From contig JANCRA010000060.1 of NCBI GenBank assembly GCA_024362935.1, positions 2,143,501-2,207,500 on the forward strand: a stretch of 64,000 nt of DNA. The letters are read 5' to 3'. The translations under genes and the position numbers were made by a program. Source of the stretch: Setophaga petechia. Taxonomy: Eukaryota; Chordata; Aves; Passeriformes; Parulidae. The notes beneath the pieces were generated by a model. That model worked only from the letters and a program-made list of their open reading frames with translations, searched no databases and was not told the origin of the DNA. Shown here one piece after another: positions 1 to 10,680 of this stretch (position 1 is the first letter of the stretch; the number at the start of each line of letters is the position of its first letter).

Positions 1-300
1 CAGGTTGTAGAGAACCTGTAAGATCTCTGAGCCCAACAGCAGGGCAGGGTTGTGGGCTGGATGGGCTCCTCTGACTCTTGGGGGCTCCCAGCCCTCTGAG
101 CTGGGCTGCCCCTTGGCTGCAGTGAGGCCTTTCCCTGGAGGCTGCTGGAGGAGGGCTTGTCTGGAGGTTTAGGTCTAAATCTCAGTTGTTTAGCTTTTCC
201 AGTTTAAAGAGCAGCACCACAATCTCTAATTCAAATTCATTCTGTTCACCCTGAGCTCACAGTGTCCACAGCATCAGCCTAGTCCTGTAAGGATTTGAAG

Positions 301-405
301 AGTGACCCACAACCACAGGATATCTCAAGCTGGAAGGGACACCTAAGGACCATCAAGTCCAACTCTCTGCTCCTGGCACCCAAAATTAAACCATAATGTT
401 GACTA
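301..405 (-). repeat. CR1 LINE 3'-tail fragment
   Basis: The words 'caagctggaagggac' and 'accatcaagtccaact' are the reverse complement of the usual CR1 3' tail. A duplicate lies at 11463-11567. The flanking stretches 1-300 and 406-928 show no gene or repeat that I recognise. Confidence 0.6.
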
Positions 406-933
406 CTGCTTCACATTTCCTGTGCAAATAGTTGCTTTTGTATTCACATCAGAGACTGTGAGAAACTCAGGTGGAGCATCATGAAGCTGAGCACTGGATC
501 TCGTTATTTCTCTTCCTTTCTAGGCATTTCCAGTCCCAAGTTCTGTTTGAATTTTAAAAAAGGCAAAAGTTCCCATAAAATGAAGAATTGCCCTTGAAAT
601 ATTTGACCCAATGTTGAATCAAGGATTGACTGGATTTAAGTGCCAAAAAAAGCAGATAGATTCCTACTGGGTATTAGGAAGCACTGAAACCAGTTGGCTG
701 CTAAATCCATTTTTGACTTTCACTTGGAGTCTGTTGTCCAGATTAGTTTTTCAGTTCTTTCAGCAGTTTTGACACTTTACACTTAGCACCTGGAGAGCCT
801 GAAATGTCTGTTTGCCATTTGAGCATCAGGTGTTTCTGGTCACAAACCTGACAGAACTGGGAGAAGTAGATTCCCCCCTCAATGTGATCACACGTTCCCA
901 CTCTGTGCCCTCTGATTGTAACACTTTTATCTG

Positions 934-1634
934 TGTGCTGGTTTAGGGCAAATTTGGTAGAGAATTTCCAAAGGGGCCTCTCCAGAAAACAAACCCACAC
1001 GATCCCTCCCCTCCAACCGGTTCGGGAAGAATTCTTCGGAGAGAAGTGGAAAGAACCTGTTTATTTGACAGGAACAGCACCCCCAGCACACAGAACCTGT
1101 TTATTTGACAGGCACAGCACCCCCAGCACACAGAACCTGTTTATTTGACAGGAACAGCACCCCCAGCACACAAAATGAACAATACTGGATGAAACCACTC
1201 TGACAAAGATGACAAATTCAGAAAGTCTCTTTCAGGGGTGGTCACTCTGTTCTCAGTCCCTCCGGCGCTGGGGCAGCTGCTGCAGCCACAAGGTGTGAAC
1301 TCTGGGTGTTTCCAGGTCCCAGTCCGGAGTAGGTTCGGGATGGTTGAAAAAAAAGAGAGGAGAACCAGTCCAGGAAGGAATTTGGACTGTTTAGCTAAAC
1401 TAGCTAGGAGCCAAAGCAAAGGCAAGCAAGAGCAAAGCAAGCAAAGGAGAGCAAAGCGAAAAGCAAAAGCAGCAAAAGCAAAATCCATAGTGTCTCTGTC
1501 CCAGCCAGGCTGATAAGAAAACCAAAACAAAACTTTCACTCTTCAGAGCCAGTCTTAAAGGTACAGAACATAATATCCAACATTAACAGAACACATGAAT
1601 GGGGATACAAGCATCATAACGTCACCCTAGGACA
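934..1634 (-). mobile_element. Solo LTR, about 700 bp, 5-bp target-site duplication
   Basis: The element runs from TGTGCTGGTTTAGGGC to CCCTAGGACA, giving TG...CA termini. It is flanked by the 5-base direct repeat ATCTG at 929-933 and 1635-1639. Read on the minus strand it carries AATAAA polyadenylation words inside a 40-bp tandem repeat (1052-1171). An AGCAAA-rich simple tract lies at about 1410-1490. Its ends resemble those of the LTR at 29039-29683 and the short element at 24092-24174, so all three are one family. No coding interior remains. Confidence 0.85.
1052..1171. repeat. Three 40-bp tandem repeats inside an LTR
   Basis: A unit starting AGAACCTGTTTATTTGACAG and ending CCCAGCACAC occurs three times in a row with almost no change. 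Each unit holds AATAAA on the minus strand, so the LTR polyadenylation word has been triplicated. The duplicate array lies at 12214-12333. Confidence 0.9.
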
Positions 1635-1639
1635 ATCTG

Positions 1640-1965
1640 AATGCCTCAAGTTTTAAAATTCCAGACTTGGTCCTTTGTAGCCCAATTCTTAGCTAACCCT
1701 GCTTCACTGAAATGAGTATCCTGTTTTCCACATGGATGTCTTTCCTTTCAAATTCAAATTGCATCATGAGGGGCCAGGACATGGCTGTGGTCCTCTCTGT
1801 GGCCTTGCCTCCATCCTGGCAGCAGAGAGGGTGCTGTGGAGAGGGTGCTGCTAACACGTGGAGCCCCTGGGCCCATGGCTGGGGGCTGCTCACAGCCAGC
1901 CAGGGCCAGTGGTGCCCTCGAGGCCCTGACACTTTGCCTACTCCTTGAGATTCATGGCTAGACAG
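1640..1965. other. Spacer between two LTRs; nothing recognised
   Basis: I see no conserved frame, splice-bounded exon or known repeat here. The duplicate is 12802-13127. Confidence 0.5.
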
Positions 1966-2642
1966 TGTCTTGGTTTGGAAAGACAGGTGCCTGCTAAGGA
2001 AGGCAGGAGCCTCCCCCCCCCCCAAAATGGAGAATGTGAATCCCTCCCCTCCCCACCACCACCTCCGAATTGTTGTCATTTTTAAATTAAGGGGCTCTCA
2101 GGCAAAAAATATGGGAGCAGGAAATAACAGTTCTTTAATAGGGAAGAAAATAAAAGGATAAAATAAACAATGCAGTAAACTAAAACAATACTGACAAAGT
2201 CAGAACACCCTGTGGGTCAGGGTGTTGGTAACAGTCCAGTTTGAAATGTGGCTCAGCTCTCCTGCAGTGTCAGGTGTGGTTCTGTTGGAGCAGGGATCCT
2301 GTAAAAAGGTGCATCTTCCTCTGATGATCCAGTGGAAGGAGAGGCAGCTGCTGCTCCTCTGGGCAATCCAGTGCAGAAGCTGTGCTGGTGCTCCAGAATC
2401 TCCAGATTCTATCCATGTAGGAATGCTTGGCTCCTCCCTCTGGGCTCACATCTCCCAGTGGGATGCTGTAGTTCTTATCAGCCATGCAGGGACATTCAAT
2501 AGCTGTTATCAGCAGGTGTTCCCCCTCCCCCCCAGAGGAAGGAGTGGGTGTGGAAGACATAAGGAAAACTAAAACTGCCCAGTTAATAGAAGACAACTGC
2601 CAGATGGCAAATAAAATACGTCTTGCCTTGCAGTCTGGAACA
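1966..2642. mobile_element. Second solo LTR, about 677 bp, with GACAG target-site duplication
   Basis: The element runs from TGTCTTGGTTTGGAAAGACA to CAGTCTGGAACA and is flanked by the direct repeat GACAG (1961-1965 and 2643-2647). The start resembles a very common songbird endogenous-retrovirus LTR. AT-rich stretches with AATAAA-like words lie near 2135-2190. No retroviral coding sequence remains. The sense strand is not settled. Confidence 0.8.
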
Positions 2643-2647
2643 GACAG

Positions 2648-3155
2648 GTTGAGCATCACCAGTCCTGTGAGGAACTCAGGTGGGGTACAGGGACATCAAG
2701 TTCCCCCCAGTAACTCACACCCCCAGTAACTGCTGTCACTTGTGAAATTCTCTTTCAGCCAGTTGGAAGATCAAGGGTGACACTCGGACAGGAGAAGGGG
2801 AAGGGGACCTGCAGGGAGCTCTGCCTGCTCCAGGGTGGGATTTGGCAGCCCTCAGTCACAGTCTGTCATTGTGGGCCCCCGTGGGAGCCAGGAGCAGCTT
2901 GTGGTGGACCTGTGCTCGTGCCATCTTATGGTGGTGCCAGGTGAGAAAAAACCCTCAGCATTTGCAGGCTCTGAGCTGGCACCTCACAACAGGGGCTTGC
3001 ATGGGGCATGCTGTGACCTTCATGTGGGTTCAGTGGACCTTGAATGCATCTTCCAGGGGTTTCTGCTGGGAGACACCATCCTGTGCAGTCACTTTCTCTC
3101 TCCTTTGTTGTGTTTTTACTGGTACCCAACTTGATTTCTTCCCTGTGCCCTGCAG
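2648..3155. other. Non-coding spacer before the duplicated exon
   Basis: No repeat or gene was recognised. The final 40 bases are a pyrimidine-rich splice-acceptor tract leading to CTGCAG. The duplicate is 13810-14317. Confidence 0.5.
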
Positions 3156-3318
3156 GGCCTCGCTGTGTGCCCAGGCAAGGTGATGGACAGCAGGGGGGAG
3201 ATGGAGGTGGTGAGGAGCTCCAAGGGCAGTGCTGCAGGAGAGGTCAGTGTCCACGTGGTCACCACCGAGAGCACGGTGCAGAGCACCCACCTGCCCACCA
3301 CTGCCTTCATCATTCCAG
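3156..3318 (+). pseudogene. L3MBTL1: Orphan upstream copy of the first L3MBTL1 coding exon
   Basis: This is a 163-bp exon with an acceptor (...CCCTGCAG) and a donor (GTATGT). It has 27 bases of 5' leader, ATG at 3183 and 45 codons plus one base, including KGSAAGEV and LPTTAFIIP, the conserved L3MBTL1 N terminus. It is identical to 14318-14480. It lies upstream of the CpG-island promoter that would drive the intact gene, so a transcript from that promoter cannot use it. A transcript from further upstream could, but splicing both copies together would shift the frame because 163 is not a multiple of three. The copy has no internal damage; it is called a pseudogene on position only. Confidence 0.6.
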
Positions 3319-3596
3319 GTATGTGGAGCAGCCCCCTCCAGCTGCTGCCTCCCCAGCCTGGGCAAGCCCACACCCCTTGTGGAGCTGTGCTCCTCCCAAA
3401 CCTTGGGAGGCAAAGCCAAGCTGCTGCTGCCATCTTGGATGTTCTCTGTGGCTATCCCACATCATTGGACTGTTTGTGGTCATCCAAATTTTTTTTAAAC
3501 TGAGGCCCTGATGTGAGGGGCCCTGAGCCAGGGCAGCACAGTGTGCTGGTGCCTGCTCTGCAGGGCTGTGGGCTCCTGGGCTGCTGCATTAGCAGG

Positions 3597-4143
3597 GAAT
3601 CCCAAAATAGCTCAGGCTGGAGGGAATCCATAAGGATCACTGAGTCCAAAACCCTGCTCCTGGCAGGAGAACCTACAATGAAACCATAGGGACTGAGTGT
3701 TCTCCACACACTCCCTGAACTTGGTGCTTCCCTGGGAGCCTCTTGCAGGCACTGAGCAGCCTCTGGGTGAGGAACCTTTTCCTAATGTCCCACCTGAACC
3801 TGCCCTGAGGCAGCTTTTTTCCATCTGCTCGGGTCATTGGTGGTCCCAGAAGGGGGAGATCAGCCCCTGTCCCCAGAGGAAGGTGCAGACAGCAATGGGG
3901 TCACTCCTCAGCTTCTCTCCTCTCAGCTGAACGGGCCAGGTGGCCTCAGCTGCTCCTCCCATGTCCTGCCCTTGGACCTTTCACCTCCACTCCTCCAGCC
4001 CCCAGCTGTCCTTGGTGTGCTGAGGGGCCCAAACTGTCCCCAGGACTGGAGGTGAGGCTGCCCCAGAGCAGGACAGTCACCCCCCTGATGTCCCCTGGGG
4101 CAGGGCTGGCCCTTGGGGCTGCCAGGGCTCCTGTTCCACTTGC
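3597..4143 (-). repeat. CR1 LINE 3' part, cut at the duplication junction
   Basis: Minus-strand CR1: the 3' tail lies at about 3597-3660, followed by the interior typical of CR1 (for example 'cctaatgtcccacctgaacctgccctg', in pieces). The same sequence at 14759 runs on as CR1 for another 900 bases. Here it stops at 4143 and a different, related CR1 piece follows. Confidence 0.75.
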
Positions 4144-5275
4144 TGTCAGCCCAAAGCCCCTGAGCCCCTTCCCCAGGAGAGCTCCCCAAGGTATCAGTTC
4201 AGATCCCTTCCAACAGAGGTCACAGAAATGGAAGTTGAGGCACAGAGAGGGAAATGGCCTGATGTTTCATCAGCCAGAGGGCTCACTGGGAAGACAAAGC
4301 TGTTTCCTCTTTTTTACTTAATGTAGCTGTTCCCTAGGAATTCATCATTCTGAATTCCTGATTGTTTTTTTGCAGCAAGTATAGCCAGGAACAGGGAACT
4401 GATGGGCTGCTTTTCAAGTAACTGAGTTTCACTCTGCTCCTGATTTAAATCTGTTTGACCTTCCCTCTGCAGCATAAGAGGATTGATATGGGAAATCTTT
4501 TTCTACACTGTGCCACTGGAGTTTGATTTGAAAATGGGAAAGAAGGCAGTAGCTGCAGAGGAAATACATTGTTACTTCCCTCCTGATTTGCAGGATGTGT
4601 TGCTTCATCAGAGTCTGACTTCATATTTTTAATGTGGTAAAAATGTTGGAGTACAAAACTCAAGGTGGCAAGGAACCTGCAGATACACTGAAGCTGTGAG
4701 GTTGTTGCTACAGTCTCCAAAGTGAGCAGGAACACTCTGAGCCCTGGGTTTGGAGCAGCCAGGGCTGGCTGTCAGGGTGAGCAGACGGACACCTCTCCCC
4801 AGCCCATCCAAAATACAGCAAGGGCTCTTCTCAGAAGCTTTTTGTACATTTGGCCCTAGTGCGTCCAGCCTTGGTTCCTTCCACTCCCACTTTGTGCAGG
4901 TAACTGGCACAGACCTTCTGTAAGTGTCTGAAGACACTTCTTGTGTGGCCACAGAATACTGAAGGGTGGCCAGGTGAGCAGCCCTGGGTTTGAGCAGAGC
5001 TGTTTGGAAGTGCTACTGCAGTGTGTCTGTCCTGCATTTCCACCTCAGGACCGGTCAGAGTGATCCTTTCACTTCCCAGGGATCTTGGGGCCGTCACCTT
5101 AACATCCCCTAGTCCCTGTCTGGGGCTGGAGTGCTGGGGAGGGGATTCTGCCCTGGTACTGAAACCAGACAAGGCCTGGGGAGCTGCTATGGTCTCCTTG
5201 GCTGCTGTGGAGGACACATCCCCACTGGTCTTGTCTGATTCCTCTCAGAGGGGTGTTTGGTCAGTAACACAGTCT
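4144..5275. other. CR1 stump at the junction, then unrecognised spacer
   Basis: Bases 4144 to about 4195 align with 15306 onward at roughly 80%, both reading 'caaagcccct', 'agctcccca' and 'ctccccaagg'. This is therefore a stump of a second CR1 copy. The remainder, to 5275, shows no gene or repeat that I can name. Confidence 0.5.
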
Positions 5276-5636
5276 TACAATGGTTTGGATTGGGAGGGAC
5301 CTTAAAGCTCATCTCATTCCACCCCCTGCCATGGCAGGGACACTTTCCACTGTCCCAGGCTGCTCTAAGCCCCATCCAGCCTGGCCTTGGGCACTGCCAG
5401 GGACTCAGGGACAGCCGCAGCTGCTCTGGGCACCCCGTGCCAGGGCCTGCCCACCCTCATTCCTTCCCAGTATCCCATTGTCACTCGGAGCCATTCCCTG
5501 TGTCCTGTCCCTCCAGACTCTTGTCCCCAGTCCCTCTCCAGCTCTCCTGGAACCCCTTTAGACCCTGCCAGGGGCTCTGAGCTCTCCCTGGAGCCCTCGC
5601 CTCTCCAGGTGAGCACCCCCAGCCTGTCCCAGAGCA
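5276..5636 (-). repeat. CR1 LINE 3'-end fragment
   Basis: The start 'aatggtttggattgggagggacc' and the following 'ccccctgccatggcagggacac' and 'ccccatccagcctggcc' are the reverse complement of the CR1 3' end. It abuts the CpG island directly. Confidence 0.85.
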
Positions 5637-5639
5637 GGG

Positions 5640-6570
5640 GGCTCCAGCCCACCCACAGCACCGGTGCCTCAGCATCGGCCTCAGAAGCATCACCCCGCGG
5701 CTCCGCGCTCCCCGTCCCGTCACACCGCGGCCCCGGGCTGCCCGGTCGGTCGGGGGGGATGGAGGCTCCGCTGTTGCCATGACGACGCCCCCCTTTCCCG
5801 CATCCCCCCGAAAAGCTGCGGCGGGGCTGAGCGCGGCCCTGCGGATGCGGCCCCGCGCGTTTCCACGGCGACGCCGCGGCTGAGCCGCCCCCTCTCCGCG
5901 CTCCCCGCGCACACTCGGACCGGCCCCGCGCCCCTCCCGCTCCGCGCCCCCCGCACCCCGGGCCGGGCCGGGCCGGGCCGGGCAGCGCCGCCGGGGCTCG
6001 CAGCAGCGCCCGCCCGGGTGCAGGTAAGGAGCGCGGCCGGGCAGCGCCGCGTCCCCGCCCGGCCCCGCCGCAGCCCGGTGCCCGCACGGGCGAGGCCCCG
6101 GCCGGGCAAGCGCGGCCGGGCCCGGCACTGGGGGGGAAAGCGCCGACATCCCCCGAGCTGGAGCCGCGCCGAGGGGCCAGGGGGGCCGGGGCTGCCCCGG
6201 AGGGGGCGGCGGGGCCGGGACGGCGGGAGCGGCTCCCTGGCTCCGGCCGGGCCGCCGCCGTTCCCCGGACACCGCCGCGCCGAGGGCCCGGGCCGGGCTC
6301 GCTCCCGCCGGCGCTGCGAGGTGTGAGGCGCTGCCCAGCCCAGCCCTGCCCAGCCCAGCCCAGCCCTGCCCTGCCCGCGGGGACCGCGCTGCCCCGGGGG
6401 AGCCTCGCCGGGCCGGGCCGGGCCGGGCTGGGAGCGCCTCGCACGGGGCACGCCGGCCGCGCTCCTTCGGGTGTTTGTGGAGCAGCGGGTGAGCAGCGCT
6501 GTCCCGGAGCCTGCAGCGACAGCGCTGCAGCCCTGGCCAGGGGCCTGCGGCGTGCACGGCTTTGGTCCAG
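5640..6570 (+). promoter_or_regulatory. CpG-island promoter, probably of L3MBTL1
   Basis: This is a very GC-rich, CpG-dense block of about 0.9 kb with GGGCC and CCCAGCC simple tracts and no TATA box. A good splice donor, GGGTGCAG|GTAAGG, ends a possible untranslated first exon at 6023. The next usable acceptor for L3MBTL1 is at 14318, about 8.3 kb downstream. The long open frames here, on both strands, come from base composition. The link to L3MBTL1 is inferred from order and orientation; a minus-strand gene leaving the window is also possible. Confidence 0.65.
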
Positions 6571-7690
6571 CCTAGCAGCGCACAAACAGCCCAGGCTGTG
6601 CACAGATTCAGGACAGGTCCTGGATTGATTTTACTAGTTTTTACCTGGATTTTTTTACTAGTTATAAAAGAAAATAAAACACTGGACAGTTAGAAATATT
6701 TTGAGGTCAGGTATTCATCCTGTTTAGATGTTTCCATCTGCTTATAAGTGTGGCAAAACACCCGAAGTGTGCAGGTGTGGGTGGTGAGTGGGGCTGGTGC
6801 CCTCAGGGGCAGTGGGAGGTGGGTGTGACAGTTCCCATTGTGCCCCTCAGAAGTGCCCGGGCTCCAGGCTGCCTGCTGGCTTTGGATGGTGGCACTTCGA
6901 CCCCTTTGGGCTGGCACATGAGATTGCTGGTGACTGCTCATCCTCCCCACCTGTGGGTCTGAGCAGATCCACAAGCCTGAAAGCTGATCCTGGTGACAGT
7001 GAAACTCCTGGGGACAGCAGGTGACAGCCAGCCTGAGTGTCTCTGCTTTGTCGTCCGGGTCTGAACCTAAAGCTGAAGGCAGCTTGCTGCTTTATTGCCC
7101 TTCTCCCTCTGATCTCCATTTCCACAGAATCTATTTGCTCTTTTGAAATGTGTAACATGAACAGCCTCTTACTGCACAGAGGGACATTTCATCTGGTTTT
7201 GAGATGTTGATAAATACCGTGGCCCACTCCAAACATCACCATGCTGCTCAAGAACCCACGAGCAGAACTTTGTGGCCCCTGGTTTGTTCCAGAGCAGACA
7301 TTTGCTCCTGGCTTTGGAACAGCAGTCAAATTTGGAAGGGAAGAAGTGTGTAATTGTCTTTCTCCACTGGGTCACCTACCTGTGCCAAGGGTGTTCCTGA
7401 GTGCTGCTGTGTGTATACAAAGCAAATATTTTCTGCAGTGCCATTAGTCTCCTAAACACCTGCCCTGGGCAATGCCAGAAGTCAGGGGAAGGTCCAAGGG
7501 AGCAGCTCTCAGCCCCACAGGTCTCTGTAGTGCTCTGGTGTGCCACTTGAAATTTTAGCGTGATCCCAGCTGGTGGTCTTTCTTAAAGGCTCAATTTTGC
7601 CACGGGAGGTAATTAAAAATCCATATCTCAGCTGATGGCAAGGATGGGGAAGTTCTCTGTTATGGCTGAGGAAATTCCTGAAAAAAGTAA
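6571..7690. other. Spacer; nothing recognised
   Basis: Mixed-composition DNA with a short AT-rich patch at about 6625-6700. I see no supported exon or known repeat. Confidence 0.5.
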
Positions 7691-7695
7691 TTTAC

Positions 7696-8370
7696 AGAAT
7701 CTCAGGCTGGGGGAGGCTGGAGGCGCCTCTGGAGGTCACCTTGCCCAGCCCCTGCTCCATCAGGGCCAGCCAGAGCCGGCTGCCAGGATGTGTCCAGGTG
7801 GCTTTTGAGTCTCTGCAGGGATGGAGACTCCCCCAGCTCTCTGGGCACCTGTGGCAGTGCTCGGCCACCCTCCCAGTGCAGAAGTGTCTCCTGAGCTCGG
7901 AGGGCCCCTCCTGTGGGGGTCACTTTGTGCCCGAGGCCCCCGGGGCTGTCCCTGGCCCTGTCCCCTCTGCAGCCTCCCCCTGGCTTTTCATGCCCAGGCA
8001 TGAGATGCCCTGAGCCCGCTCTGCTCCAGGCTGGGCAGTGCCAGCTCTCTCAGCCTCTCCTGATGGCAGAGACGCTGCAGTCCCTCCATCAGCTTCATGG
8101 CCCTGTGCTGGACTCTGTCCAGTCTGTCCCTGTGTCCCGTCCTGGGCAGCCCAGCTCTGGGCCCAGCACTCCAGGGCTGGCTTCACTGCTGTGGAGCAGA
8201 GGGAAAGGATCCCCTCCCTCTGCCAGCTGTGACACAGCTCCCAGTGCAGCCCAGGACGCTGTTCTGCACTGCTGCAAGAGCACATTGCTGCCCCATGGGC
8301 ATCCTGGTGTCCAGCAGGACCTTTCCTCCCAGCTGGGCAGCCCCCAGCATGTACCAGTGCAGGTTTTAGG
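7696..8370 (-). repeat. CR1 LINE fragment
   Basis: It begins with 'agaatctcaggctggg' and continues with the CR1 tail words 'ggtggcttttgagtctctgcagggatggag' (in pieces), 'ccctgtgctggactctgtccag' and 'ccagcactccagg', all in reverse-complement order. It is diverged but continuous for about 650 bp. Confidence 0.8.
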
Positions 8371-9635
8371 AATATTTAAAATTCTGAAAAGCCAGTAAGT
8401 GAATACCCATCAATATTGTTTGAATCAGAGTACTTCAAGCCAATTTTGTGATGAACTGGAGCACCTCTCTCGAGCAGATCCTGCTTTATCAGCACTGTCA
8501 GGGCTGTGCAGTGGCTCCATGTGGGAGCTGCTCTCTCCATGCTCCTCTGTGCCCTGTTGCACACAGCATATCCCTCCTCTTCCCAAGAATGGATCACCCT
8601 GGTTCTGCTGTGAGAGGGTGAGTGTGAGGTGTGTGTGAGGCTGTGGCAGGGCTGGTGGCTCGTGGGTACAGCAGCCCTGGAGATGCTCTGCCAGCCCCAG
8701 GGTCGCTGCTCTGGAACGTGGCTGTGCCAACACCCAGCGATCCCTGCTGGATGAGCTCAACCTCTGTGAGCAGCAGGGCCAGTGCTCCTGGTTGCCTTTA
8801 AGTGTGTGTTTTGTGGCCTGTGTGTGTTTTGTGACCTGTGTCCCTGGTCTGTGTGGCTGTGGGCACAGGCTGGTGTCCCCAGCTCTCTCAGGGTGGTCAG
8901 ACTCAGGGGCCCTGTGCTGATCCCCTTCCCTGCTGGGCCATGCAGGGACCCCTTCTCTGTGCTGGTGCTTTGTCTCCTGACCCTGAGGGTTTGTGTCTGA
9001 CAGAGACAAACTGTTCAGAGGCACTGATCCTGCTGTCAGAACTGGTTAGAATAGGCTGGTGGGGTCTGGCTGCAGACAGGCTCCATGTGCACAGCCCTAC
9101 TCCTACATGGAGCACGGAATTCCAAGAGCAAAGCAGGAGGGAGCAAAGCCCTCCCATGAGAATTGTGTTGAAAAATTCCACCCTCCAGCAGCACATTGTG
9201 GTGTTCTCTGGAGGGACCATGTGAGGGTTTCTTGGGGTGGCTTTCCTCCTCCCTGGCTTTTCCAGCCAGGGATCCTTGGCAGAAGTGAGCAGTGGATGTG
9301 AGGAGTCCTTGTGGATTGGATGGGCAGCTGGCTGAGGAGTGGGGCTCACCTGCACCCTCTGTAAGATGTGGAGTTACACCCAATACCAGGAAAAGTGGAG
9401 AGCTCAGGGCCTTACTGCTTGGGCCAAAACAGCTGTAGCTCCACTGTTGCTCTTTTAAAAGCTGGCTTGGGGAGTGGAGGGTTTCAAGGCTGCTGAGCAG
9501 CCTGATTCTGGTTTGTCTGGGTGGGCAGAGCTTTATCAGATGCCACTGGGACATGTGTAAGCTAAAAGCTTTTTAAGACAACAACTAAAAAAAAAAAGAT
9601 AAATAAAGCTTTTGTTCAATATCCAGGGCAATCAG
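8371..9635. other. Spacer; nothing recognised
   Basis: Low-information intergenic or intronic DNA, with a short GTGTGT-rich patch at about 8800-8860. The open frames have no family resemblance. Confidence 0.5.
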
Positions 9636-9639
9636 CAGA

Positions 9640-9815
9640 ACAAATCATAGAATATCCTGAGCACAAGGATCCTGGTCCAACTCCTGGCTCTGCACAGACA
9701 CTCCAGCAATCCCACCCCGTGCCTGAGAGCTTTGTCCAAATGCTCCTGGAGCTCTCCCGGGGAGCCTGTTCAATGCCTGCCTACCTCTGGGGTTAAAACC
9801 CTTTCCTAACACCCA
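9640..9815 (-). repeat. Short diverged CR1 fragment
   Basis: 'aatcatagaatatcctgagc', 'aaggatcctggtccaact' and 'aaccctttcctaacaccc' match the CR1 3' region in reverse complement. Confidence 0.65.
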
Positions 9816-10239
9816 AGGAAATGTGTGAGTTTGGTTTGCTCATTGTTGTGCTAATTTGCGGATTTGCATCCTGGTAGGCTGGGTAAAGACCAGGCTGGGT
9901 AAAGCCCTGAGCAGCCTGGTGTGATCCCACCCTGCTGGGAGCAGGAGGTTGAATTACAAACCCTCGGGGCTCCTGAATTACCCTGTGATGATCTGGGGCA
10001 CTCCAGGGCCTGCAGGATCCCCTGAGGGGATCTCTGGGGCAGTGGCACCTGCCTGGGCTCTGGCTCCAGGGGCCAGAGCTATCTGAGCTCTGGGCACCCC
10101 CTCCAGGAGCTCTTCTCCGCTCCCAGAAGGAGCAGGGTTATCCAAGTGCCTTTCTCCTGCTGCGGCAGTGGTGCTGGGGCAGGTCATGCTGTGGCTGAGG
10201 CCCTTTTCCTTGTGTAGCACTCCTGACCTGGGATTCTTC

Positions 10240-10680
10240 ACAGCAGGTTGTTTTTATTACAAAAATTAGTGAATTTACATTATATAATTTATATATTAGT
10301 AGTAAGTGTTTGAAGGGGTTGGTATTTTTTAAACATTTATGTAATATTAACAATAGCTACTATTTATTGGTATTACTTATAGAAAGCAGAAACAACAGAG
10401 TTTATGAGTTTATTACTAACAGTTTCTAAAACTTTGAATCATTGGGGAATCAGCTGATGACTTTGTAGATAGAATTTGATTGACTTTTTAAAAATGTTTT
10501 GTTTTTAGAGAGATTTTTGGTTGTTGAATTATTACTAATACTTGTATCTTTAAATGGTGGTTTCACTCATTGGGAAACACTTTTTATAGTAAAAGATTTG
10601 TGTTTATATTTGGGATAGTACTGATTTGTATAGTGTCCTTCTAGGGGGTTTTATACCAGAATTAAAAAAACTGTGAGCTG
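10240..10680. other. AT-rich tract
   Basis: About 440 bases far richer in A and T than the surroundings, with TATATAATTTATATATTAG-type sequence. There is no gene. It may be an old repeat or untranslated sequence; nothing more can be supported. The stretches 9816-10239 and 10681-11162 hold nothing that I recognise. Confidence 0.55.

Larger units (their letters stand above)
1..4143. repeat. Upstream copy of an 11.16-kb-offset tandem duplication
   Basis: Bases 1-4143 recur at 11163-15305 with a constant offset of 11162. No difference was seen in the stretches compared, and every open frame between 743 and 4055 has an identical partner. The copy holds a short CR1 piece, two solo LTRs with their target-site duplications, the first coding exon of L3MBTL1 and the 3' part of a CR1. 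It begins at the window edge, so it may extend further left. The constant offset and the exact match suggest either a very recent duplication or an assembly duplication. Confidence 0.95.

Noticed and set aside
743..1000. Small frames repeated at both duplication copies (for example 85 and 132 codons)
   Set aside because: Their being identical in both copies reflects the recent duplication and not conservation. Most overlap LTR sequence.
1410..1490. Lys-rich 91-codon frame resembling a nuclear-localisation tract
   Set aside because: It is a translated AGCAAA simple repeat inside a solo LTR.
5365..6603. Long minus-strand open frames (412, 358 and 243 codons) in the CpG island
   Set aside because: The products are Arg/Pro/Gly/Ala-rich in every frame, as expected from GC-rich DNA with few stops. 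There is no domain or splice logic.
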